From an uncultured Pseudomonadota bacterium (lineage in GTDB: Bacteria > Myxococcota > UBA796), in the NCBI GenBank assembly GCA_913040875.1, contig CAJWHX010000213.1, positions 1 to 6,247 of the forward strand: a stretch of 6,247 bases of DNA, written 5' to 3'. Of the stretch, positions 1 through 5,676 are shown in pieces. The translations under genes were made by a program, and so were the position numbers. Under the pieces are notes generated by a model. It saw nothing but the letters and a program-made list of their open reading frames with translations. It ran no database searches and had not been told where the DNA came from. How positions within the stretch are numbered: position 1 is the stretch's first letter; every line of letters starts with the position of its first letter.

Positions 1-851
1 GCTCTAGAGGACAGCTGTTGGACCGGCATCTCCATCTCTGTGATGGACCAAGACCTATCCGATGCAAAGACTGCGTACAATCTTGGTTAACCTTAGACGG
101 GTGGCAACGAAAAGGATTGAAAATTATCCATCGACCAGATGGGTCCATCTCAGAACGTATTGATTTGGCTGCCACCTTATTGAGTGCGATGGACCATATC
201 GATGCACCATCGCTAAATATGATTAACCATTTCAAACAACTCTATCCAACCATTCGGATCCGACACTGTCAGTTGCCAATGGCAACCGTAGAACCCATGA
301 GGTCTCAAGAAGAACGTACAGTTAATGGTCATCGTTTTTTATTCGTTGGCAGCATACACCCAAGTAAAGGGGTGCACATTTTACTTCGTGCATTCGCGAT
401 GCTCCAAAAAAGTCATCCAAGTGTGCGGTTGAGTATCATCGGACAGGATAGCGCGTCAGATGTCGTGCACAACTATGGACAGATTTGGAAGGATTTTGCC
501 GGCAACACTTGCAATGTCGATTGGATTGGTACACTCTCTCACCAAGACGTCCTGAAACAAATGAGTCAACATCAAACCCTTGTTCTTCCATCAGTATGGA
601 GAGAGAACTCCCCAATCGTTGTTCGAGAAGCACTTCAACGCGGTCTACACGTGATTTGCGGCCGAGGCGGGTCACATGAACTCTCTTCAACAATCCTCCA
701 TGTCCAACCGCTCAGCGTCTCTGCGCTCATGAATAAAATGAAGACGGTGGTTCATCAAACGCTTCCCTCCAAACGAACCTATCCCCCTCCAGAGAATACG
801 ATCTTCGAATGGGTGCAGAACTCAACCCAACCTCATCATCCCCGACAGTAG
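1..851 (+). CDS. GT4-family (GT-B fold) glycosyltransferase, 5' truncated by window edge
   Basis: Probably transfers a sugar from a nucleotide-sugar donor during polysaccharide or glycan assembly at the cytoplasmic face; acceptor and sugar are unknown. The frame is open to the window edge, with in-frame codons for SRGQLL before the TTG at 18, so the true start lies upstream. Numbering from that TTG, the visible part holds a Cys cluster (C8, C16, C19), the end of the N-terminal Rossmann half, then the C-terminal donor-binding half: FLFVGSIHPSKG (about 107-118, with the conserved K117-G118), RLSIIGQD (137-144), and LVLPSVWRENSP (188-199). E196 and E204 form the E-x7-E motif of retaining GT4 enzymes, followed by RG...GG near 208-218. 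This C-terminal block is complete, and the gene ends with TAG at 849-851. The family call is firm; the substrate cannot be read. An 82-bp gap with its own promoter candidate separates it from the next gene, so an operon is not required. Confidence 0.9.
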   Translation, partial: SRGQLLDRHLHLCDGPRPIRCKDCVQSWLTLDGWQRKGLKIIHRPDGSISERIDLAATLLSAMDHIDAPSLNMINHFKQLYPTIRIRHCQLPMATVEPMRSQEERTVNGHRFLFVGSIHPSKGVHILLRAFAMLQKSHPSVRLSIIGQDSASDVVHNYGQIWKDFAGNTCNVDWIGTLSHQDVLKQMSQHQTLVLPSVWRENSPIVVREALQRGLHVICGRGGSHELSSTILHVQPLSVSALMNKMKTVVHQTLPSKRTYPPPENTIFEWVQNSTQPHHPRQ

Positions 852-870
852 CACCCCTCCAACAATAGGG

Positions 871-900
871 TTATTTATCTGTGACCACATGTGATATAGT
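871..900 (+). promoter_or_regulatory. Candidate extended -10 promoter for the beta-helix gene
   Basis: TATAGT at 895-900 is preceded by TGA at 892-894, giving an extended -10 (TGn). A poor -35 (TTATTT, 871-876) lies 18 bp upstream, as expected where an extended -10 compensates. It overlaps the perfect 8-bp palindrome CACATGTG (886-893) and two TGTGA direct repeats (880-884, 890-894) spaced 10 bp, which could be an operator. The inferred transcript start is about 25 bp before the ATG at 934. Motif-based only. Confidence 0.4.
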
Positions 901-933
901 GAGCACAATTTTGAGAAAACACTGAGGAATCCC

Positions 934-2667
934 ATGCCAAAAAAAGAAGCGTTCGTCATTCCCCAAGGCCTTCAATTTGAACACAGTTCAAAAGGGGTCA
1001 CCATTGAAAATCAAGGGGACATTGTCATCAAAGGCTCTATTGGAATGTCCATCCACAAGCTTGTATCAACTGATGGCAATATTCATATTGAACAACCGTT
1101 GTCCGTCTCGGAGATCGTCGCATTAAATGGCAGTGTCTCCAGCAGTACTTCACTGGAAGTTTCTACCATTCAAGCCAAAGTCCTGGAAAGTGCACACAGC
1201 CTCACCGTACGTAAACGTATACATGTATCAAAACAACTGCTGGTACATGGAGATCTGAACGCGCCAACAGTACAAAGTCTTGGAAATCTAGAAATACAAG
1301 GTTCACTTAAGTGTGACGAATTGAATGTAGAGGGACATGCGAACATCACGCACAATGTACACGCCCAAAGCATCCATGCACACGACACACTAGAAATTGG
1401 TGGGCACACAACATCTGAAGAGTTGATTCACTCTGGAACGACACTCGTGTTGGGCTCATTGGAAACAAACACCCTAGATGCTGTCAATTCTCATGTCACT
1501 GTAACAAATGCACTATCTGTCTCTAGAGTACAATGTAGTGACCTGGTGGTATCGGGAGACATCAACGTTCCAACAATGCAAGTGTCCAGAACCATACAGA
1601 TATCGGATGCCGCGATTCAATCCGATGTTGTTCTGTGTGAGCAATTCACAAGCACTGGCGACGTGGCTGGTAAAATTCTAGTTCTAGAGGCTCTCAATCA
1701 AGATGGTGTACACCGTATCAAAGGATGCTTAGAACTGTCCGACTTCAAAGAATTTGTACCGGACATCGAACACTTCTTACAGGCTCGTGGTCTTGAGAGG
1801 CAAGACGGACAACTTATACTCACAGCCAATGAACGGGATGACAAGGCAACACAAGACGACAGCGAAGACGATTCTGAATCATCGGAATCGTCTGATTCAG
1901 ACAGTGAGTCTTCCAGTGAAGAAACCAGTGCACTGCACGTCAATCTTAATGCAATACCCGCAGCAACAGAAACCAGTATCTCTGAAGAGTCTTCTATGTT
2001 CCACGAGGATATAACCACATTGGAAGAGGAGCAAGAAGAAATCGCTAGACCAGCTCGAATTGCCGTACCGATCATTGATCAGTCCATGAATGATCAATCC
2101 ATGAATGAAGACAAGGCGCAAAGTCCCTCTGCAGATTCAGAATCCTCCCCTGACGAACCGGAACTGACTGATGAAGTCAACCTTGAACAAGAGACCGCAG
2201 CAGTCAAACTGGATGAGAGTGTCCGGCCCGAATCGACAGATACAGATGAAGTCGTACTCAATGTTACAATAGAGGAGAACGAACCCCTTCAAACGGATGG
2301 AGACTTGGACACCCCTGTTGCAACGGAAGTCCTCATGAGCGAGGATTGGACCTACGATGAGGGGGACCACTCAGAGGGCGATTCCCAATCGGTGGCTGAA
2401 CCTCAAGTCCCAGAAACAAATCCCAAGCATGAAGCGATCCGTGCTGATATTCTGTCGCTTATCGACAACTACGACGATACAAAATATCCGGATGCCATCC
2501 GTGAGCTGCTCGACTATCTCGAAACAGAAGATTATCTGACACTGCGAGATGAGCTTCGCCATCTGTGGAGTGAGCTGCTTAAGCACCATCAGCAAGAAGG
2601 ATCCCGAATCCCACACATGGCTACTGGTGCATTTACCAATTTAAGTAAAAGCTTGCAGGCAATCTAA
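934..2667 (+). CDS. Bactofilin-like long beta-helix protein with acidic tail and C-terminal helical domain
   Basis: No exact family is recognised. Residues about 20-266 form some 14 consecutive rungs of 16-20 residues with alternating aliphatic positions and recurrent G-[DST]-[LIV] turns (e.g. VHGDLNAP, IQGSLKCD, LGSLETN, VSGDINVP). This is the pattern of right-handed beta-helices such as polymer-forming bactofilins, but it is much longer than a usual bactofilin domain. Residues about 298-495 are highly acidic and probably disordered, including 308-330 made only of D, S and E. Residues about 497-577 are helical and amphipathic (AIRADILSLIDNYDD, AIRELLDYLE, LRHLWSELLKHHQ), probably a small interaction domain. 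There is no signal peptide or membrane segment, so it is likely cytoplasmic. The ATG at 934 is chosen because GAGGA (924-928) lies 5 nt upstream. A scaffold or filament role is inference from the fold; DUF342/FapA-like helices are an alternative relationship. The gene ends tail-to-tail with the PilZ gene. Confidence 0.8.
   Translation: MPKKEAFVIPQGLQFEHSSKGVTIENQGDIVIKGSIGMSIHKLVSTDGNIHIEQPLSVSEIVALNGSVSSSTSLEVSTIQAKVLESAHSLTVRKRIHVSKQLLVHGDLNAPTVQSLGNLEIQGSLKCDELNVEGHANITHNVHAQSIHAHDTLEIGGHTTSEELIHSGTTLVLGSLETNTLDAVNSHVTVTNALSVSRVQCSDLVVSGDINVPTMQVSRTIQISDAAIQSDVVLCEQFTSTGDVAGKILVLEALNQDGVHRIKGCLELSDFKEFVPDIEHFLQARGLERQDGQLILTANERDDKATQDDSEDDSESSESSDSDSESSSEETSALHVNLNAIPAATETSISEESSMFHEDITTLEEEQEEIARPARIAVPIIDQSMNDQSMNEDKAQSPSADSESSPDEPELTDEVNLEQETAAVKLDESVRPESTDTDEVVLNVTIEENEPLQTDGDLDTPVATEVLMSEDWTYDEGDHSEGDSQSVAEPQVPETNPKHEAIRADILSLIDNYDDTKYPDAIRELLDYLETEDYLTLRDELRHLWSELLKHHQQEGSRIPHMATGAFTNLSKSLQAI
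2076..2105 (+). repeat. 15-bp tandem repeat (2 copies) inside the acidic tail
   Basis: TGATCAGTCCATGAA (2076-2090) is followed directly by TGATCAATCCATGAA (2091-2105), with one mismatch. The repeat is in frame and duplicates the pentapeptide DQSMN in the disordered tail of the beta-helix protein. It is probably a recent slippage duplication tolerated in an unstructured linker. Confidence 0.85.
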
Positions 2668-2981
2668 TCGTTGGTGGATACAAGCTGCTCAATCATCCGT
2701 CTATCCCGTTCAGATAGAAGAGTGAATTGAACACCCACACCGGGAAACTCCCCATCGTTAGACACCCATCGAACGACACTTGTAGCATTGATACTTTGAC
2801 CCGTCGGCAATATCAACGCCAGTTCAACTGTCTGCCCCATTGAGAAGGGTTGCTGAGTCGCTAGAAAACACCCACCAATACTAATATTCGCTGTATAATC
2901 ATCCAAAAAATTGGTGATGCTTCGATACACCACTTTGAGTTCGATCGATCGACGTTCATGCTGTCGTTTGTCAATGCTCAT
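2664..2981 (-). CDS. PilZ-domain protein A (c-di-GMP motif intact)
   Basis: A stand-alone PilZ protein of about 105 residues, similar to the short PilZ paralogues abundant in myxobacteria. It is predicted to be a cytoplasmic c-di-GMP receptor acting through partner proteins. Numbering from the ATG, it has RxxxR (R6-QHE-R10) and N-x-S-x-x-G (N32, S34, G37), both halves of the c-di-GMP site. The usual PilZ beta-barrel sequence follows (VELALILPTGQ, then VRW and FPGVGVQFTLL) with a short C-terminal helix (RDRRMIEQL). The start is ATG at 2981 because GGAG (2990-2987) lies 5 nt upstream. A GTG at 3002 would add 7 residues and overlap the upstream gene, and looks less likely. It is second in an operon 13 nt after its paralogue. 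The stop TAG (2666-2664) overlaps the stop of the convergent beta-helix gene. PilZ identity is firm; its output is unknown. Confidence 0.9.
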   Translation of the reverse strand: MSIDKRQHERRSIELKVVYRSITNFLDDYTANISIGGCFLATQQPFSMGQTVELALILPTGQSINATSVVRWVSNDGEFPGVGVQFTLLSERDRRMIEQLVSTND

Positions 2982-2994
2982 CCAATCTCCAGAA

Positions 2995-3306
2995 TTATTC
3001 ACGCTCGGCTAGAATCTGTTGAATCAAACGCTTATCTCTATCCGATAGGACGGTAAACTGTACACCCACTCCGGGAAATGAGGGATCCTGTGAAGTCCAT
3101 CGTACTGCACCTGTAGCGTTGATACTTTGACCCGTCGGTAATATCAATGCCAATTCGATCGTTTTACCGATTTTGAAGGGTTGCTGAGTCGATAGAAAAC
3201 ATCCACCAATACTGATGTTCGCTGTATAATCATTCAAAAAATTAGTGGTACTTCGATACACTACTTTGAGTCGAATATCTTTGCTATCTTCCTCATGATA
3301 GTTCAC
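2995..3306 (-). CDS. PilZ-domain protein B, tandem paralogue with degenerate c-di-GMP motif
   Basis: About 103 residues from a GTG start at 3306. Its last 91 residues align without gaps to PilZ protein A with 67 identities (about 74%, hand-counted). N-x-S-x-x-G is kept (N30, S32, G35), but the RxxxR arginines align with H4 and S8 (NYHEEDSKDIR), so canonical c-di-GMP binding is probably lost or weakened. The start is chosen because GGAG (3315-3312) sits 5 nt before the GTG, exactly as in the paralogue, and the alignment begins there. The frame stays open upstream, with an ATG at 3360 and a TTG at 3408, but those would add non-PilZ sequence and lack a good ribosome site. It is first gene of the leftward pair. 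It may act as a c-di-GMP-independent partner, or form heterodimers with protein A; this is inference. Confidence 0.87.
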   Translation of the reverse strand: MNYHEEDSKDIRLKVVYRSTTNFLNDYTANISIGGCFLSTQQPFKIGKTIELALILPTGQSINATGAVRWTSQDPSFPGVGVQFTVLSDRDKRLIQQILAERE

Positions 3307-3311
3307 GTTGT

Positions 3312-3315
3312 CTCC
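3312..3315 (-). promoter_or_regulatory. Ribosome binding site that decides the GTG start of PilZ B
   Basis: GGAG followed by 5 nt (ACAAC) and GTG at 3306. The paralogue downstream has GGAG at 2990-2987 and the same 5-nt spacing before its ATG. This shared layout, kept through the duplication, supports the short form of protein B over the upstream ATG (3360) or TTG (3408). Confidence 0.65.
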
Positions 3316-3336
3316 ATATAGATGTGTTTCAACCTT

Positions 3337-3365
3337 TATATAGCAGTTTATCTTATCCATGTCTG
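3337..3365 (-). promoter_or_regulatory. Candidate promoter for the PilZ pair
   Basis: Reading leftward, CAGACA (3365-3360; 4 of 6 matches to the -35 consensus) is separated by 17 bp from TATATA (3342-3337; 4 of 6 to the -10). The predicted start near 3330 would place about 25 nt of leader before the GTG at 3306 and would exclude the longer start codons. It is a weak match in an AT-rich stretch. Confidence 0.35.
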
Positions 3366-3413
3366 TAAAAGTGACACCGAGGTAAAGATTTATCTTCCAG
3401 TTTTTCAATCAAT

Positions 3414-3442
3414 TTGTCACAGGGAATTGAGCGGAATACACT
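3414..3442 (+). promoter_or_regulatory. Sigma70-type promoter for the VWA lipoprotein gene
   Basis: TTGTCA (3414-3419) and TACACT (3437-3442) are separated by an optimal 17 bp. The predicted transcript begins around 3449, giving a leader of roughly 40 nt that ends in the strong Shine-Dalgarno AAGGAG (3477-3482), 5 nt before the ATG at 3488. It is back to back with the leftward PilZ promoter candidate, with about 48 bp between the two -35 boxes. Confidence 0.55.
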
Positions 3443-3487
3443 ATGCTGAACAAACTCGAGCCAATCTACCCTTAAGAAGGAGAAAAG

Positions 3488-4867
3488 ATGCTGCTCACCC
3501 TATTATTATCGTGCAATCAATACGAATTTTTCAACGTCACCGGCTTTGAACAGGCGACCTTCTCAAACGATGCGGACATTTTGTTTGTACTTGACAACTC
3601 TGCGTCTATGTCACAAGAAGCCTCTGCATTGGGTCAAAATTTCAACGTCTTCATCAACAAACTGGCCAATCAAAATGGTTCTGGTGCAGGTGTGGAAGGA
3701 CTTGGGGATGCGGTCGACGATTTTGTTGCCTACGTGACTGAGCGCGGCAATTTTATTGATTATCAGCTGGCCATCACTACGACAACCGTCGACTACACTG
3801 GTGCTGGAGCCTCTGACGCCTTAGAACCTGGTGAAGCAGGATTGTTAACAGGAACACCAACAGTTCTAGGACGAGACAATCCAGACATCGCGGACGCATT
3901 CAAGAAAAACCTTCTGTGTGACGCTACGTATTGGGACAGTGCAGAATTGTTTGCACCGGAAAATCAAGATCCAGACTACGATTGTGAGGCCGGTGGCGAT
4001 CCTGAAATTATTTCCTTGCAGTACTTAGACTGTTTGTGTGGTACCAACGGATGGGACAATCCTTCTGGATCAGGACAAGAAGAGCCACTTGAGGCTGCTC
4101 TGATGGCACTCTGTAGAGCCGAAGAGAATCCGCCAGATGCCTGCTACGAAATCGATGCGGGTACACCAACTGTCTTTACCGATGCTGATATAGGCACCAA
4201 CGATGGATTTCTTCGAGATGATTCCACCGTTGTGATCGTTATTTTAGGAGACGAAGGAGATACGTCCAGACGAATTCCGAACGGTTCTGCTGACATCACA
4301 CCTTATCTAGACGCCTTTGAACAGTTTGAACGCAACATTAAAGTCGTCTCGCTCGGTCCCAATTTGGTACCAGATGATGATGGGATTGGATACTCTCTGC
4401 CTTGCAACAATGGTGGCTCGACGGACTGGGCTGCTAAACGGCTCTTAGACATCTCTGGACAAACAAAGGGATTCTATCGCTATTTGGAAGAAGAGATCGA
4501 TGGGGAATGTGCCCTCTCTGACTTTGCTGTGCACCTGGATAAACTCGGTGACCTGTTGAACAACTTGGATACTAGTTTCCAATTGGCTACCATTCCAGAC
4601 ATCACCACGATCCAGGTCTATGTCGATGGTGAAGTCATCGATCCAGCCCCCATTTTGGATGAAACGGAAACGGGTATACCTCTCGAATATGGAGAAGGCT
4701 GGTCTTATGAATCCGCTGACAATGCTGTTGGATTTTGGGGCAATCCGATCCTAAATCCGAAGAAGCTCGGAGAAGGATGCTGCATTCCAGACTATCAGTC
4801 TGATGTGCGAATCTATTATCGCCCACTCTCTGGTAAACCGAGAGAACTTCCTTTCGAGTTTGAATAG
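3488..4867 (+). CDS. VWA-domain lipoprotein with very short signal peptide
   Basis: 459 residues. The first nine, MLLTLLLSC, end in a lipobox-like LLSC, so C9 is the likely lipidated residue. A TAA at 3473-3475 in the same frame leaves no room for a longer N-terminus, and AAGGAG at 3477-3482 fixes this ATG. A VWA domain starts at ADILFVLDNSASMSQE, with the MIDAS motif D36-N-S38-A-S40. The second metal-site strand is VVIVILGDEGD (248-258, D255). The domain is enlarged by an insert at about 105-245 that is rich in Asp and carries C144, C166, C182, C184, C209 and C219. Ten Cys besides C9 suggest disulfides outside the cytoplasm. A C-terminal beta-sandwich-like segment (about 372-447) has IQVYVDGEV, GWSYESADNAVGF and VRIYYRP, a pattern seen after VWA domains in myxobacterial surface proteins. 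The role is probably metal-dependent protein binding or adhesion at the envelope; the ligand is unknown. It lies 79 bp upstream of the beta-barrel gene, same strand. Confidence 0.85.
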   Translation: MLLTLLLSCNQYEFFNVTGFEQATFSNDADILFVLDNSASMSQEASALGQNFNVFINKLANQNGSGAGVEGLGDAVDDFVAYVTERGNFIDYQLAITTTTVDYTGAGASDALEPGEAGLLTGTPTVLGRDNPDIADAFKKNLLCDATYWDSAELFAPENQDPDYDCEAGGDPEIISLQYLDCLCGTNGWDNPSGSGQEEPLEAALMALCRAEENPPDACYEIDAGTPTVFTDADIGTNDGFLRDDSTVVIVILGDEGDTSRRIPNGSADITPYLDAFEQFERNIKVVSLGPNLVPDDDGIGYSLPCNNGGSTDWAAKRLLDISGQTKGFYRYLEEEIDGECALSDFAVHLDKLGDLLNNLDTSFQLATIPDITTIQVYVDGEVIDPAPILDETETGIPLEYGEGWSYESADNAVGFWGNPILNPKKLGEGCCIPDYQSDVRIYYRPLSGKPRELPFEFE

Positions 4868-4871
4868 GCTT

Positions 4872-4906
4872 TTGAATTTGAATACCTCATCCCTTTTATA
4901 TTAATT
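4872..4906 (+). promoter_or_regulatory. AT-rich gap with weak promoter-like boxes before the beta-barrel gene
   Basis: The 79-bp gap carries TTGAAT twice (4872-4877, 4878-4883) and an AT-rich stretch TATATTAATT (4897-4906). Pairings with 17-19 bp spacing exist, but none is a good match at both boxes. No terminator hairpin follows the VWA gene, so read-through from its promoter is equally plausible. The Shine-Dalgarno TAAGGAG (4934-4940) sits 6 nt before the GTG at 4947. Confidence 0.25.
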
Positions 4907-4946
4907 TATTGAATCAAACTGAACACTCTGACTTAAGGAGTCCATC

Positions 4947-5675
4947 GTGCGAACCGCAACATTTTCATTCCTTGTCTCTCTATGCTGGATAACGACTGCC
5001 GAAGCCCAAGAGACCATTGACGTCGGTGCCCTACAAAACAAAGACTTCAAAGTGGTGCAAAAGCAGCTCTACGACAAAGAGAACTTACGTGAGGTCGCAG
5101 TTCATGCTGGGGTCATGCCATTTGATGCCTTCTCTGTCACACCCAAAATAGATGTAACCTATGCCAACTACATGTCAGAGACAATGGCGTGGGAACTCTC
5201 AATAGGTGGTGGCTATGGTCTGAAGAACTCCAACTACAAACAGCTTGAAGGACCCGCCTACGGGATCGAACCAGATGTATATCGGTACCTAACGTCAGTG
5301 ATTGGCGATATACAGTGGGCACCCATCTACGCTAAGATGGCGATGAATAGTCAGAACATCTTCCACTATGATGTATACGGCATCGGTGGTGGTGGTCTTA
5401 CCGTAGAGCAATCCTTTCTTCCCGATAAAGACCTCTCCTTTGCCCCAACCGTTACCATGGGAATTGGGTCTCGGATTTTCTTGGCCAATGGATCGACCTT
5501 ACGGGTACAACTCAGAGACGACTTTCTATTGCAGTCCCGTGCAAAAACGGTGGACAAACAAGGACTCTATCTCAAACAAAATATCACCCTTTCAGTTGGG
5601 TACACCTTTGATCTCCGCAAGATGGCGGACGATGCCAAGGATACGGTACAAGGTTCAACCGATAAGGAAGGCTAA
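4947..5675 (+). CDS. Outer-membrane beta-barrel protein, myxobacterial type
   Basis: 242 residues with a Sec signal peptide (R2, hydrophobic 5-17, cleavage predicted after AEA at 20). The mature part has alternating, aromatic-rich amphipathic strands of a small barrel, e.g. KIDVTYANY (67-75), TMAWELSIGGGYG (79-91), WAPIYAKMAM (124-133), FHYDVYGIGGGG (139-150), TVTMGIGSRIFL (168-179), TLRVQLRDDFLL (184-195) and ITLSVGYTFDL (213-223). The order of AWE, WAPIYAK and HYDVYGIGG resembles the 'outer membrane beta-barrel domain' family (TIGR04565-type) that includes Myxococcus gliding/Glt barrels; this is recalled family knowledge, not a search. The GTG start has an ideal TAAGGAG 6 nt upstream. Unusually, about 19 charged residues (RKMADDAK...DKEG) follow the last strand, so the terminal aromatic of typical barrels is internal. 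Its stop is one base before the ATG of the TPR gene, so the two are almost certainly co-translated. Confidence 0.85.
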   Translation: MRTATFSFLVSLCWITTAEAQETIDVGALQNKDFKVVQKQLYDKENLREVAVHAGVMPFDAFSVTPKIDVTYANYMSETMAWELSIGGGYGLKNSNYKQLEGPAYGIEPDVYRYLTSVIGDIQWAPIYAKMAMNSQNIFHYDVYGIGGGGLTVEQSFLPDKDLSFAPTVTMGIGSRIFLANGSTLRVQLRDDFLLQSRAKTVDKQGLYLKQNITLSVGYTFDLRKMADDAKDTVQGSTDKEG

Positions 5676-5676
5676 T

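Noticed and set aside
852..880. Possible terminator after the glycosyltransferase (ACCC...GGGT followed by T-rich)
   Set aside because: The stem would be only 4 bp and the following T-rich stretch is interrupted; too weak to call.
1698..2121. Long reverse-strand frames opposite the acidic tail
   Set aside because: They are Ser-rich mirror translations of the acidic coding bias of the real gene, with no start signals.
2942..2953. CGATCGATCG palindromic stretch in the start of PilZ A
   Set aside because: It lies in coding sequence for the residues after RxxxR and occurs once; with no other copies it is probably chance.
3322..3549. Rightward 75-codon frame overlapping the divergent intergenic region and the VWA start
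   Set aside because: It spans the promoter and the Shine-Dalgarno of the VWA gene, has no ribosome site of its own and shows no recognisable domain; it is a shadow frame.
4859..4883. Three TTTGAAT heptamers (4859, 4871, 4877) around the VWA stop codon
   Set aside because: They are short and AT-rich, the first is inside the coding end (FEFE), and the spacing is irregular; not enough for an operator or a repeat element.
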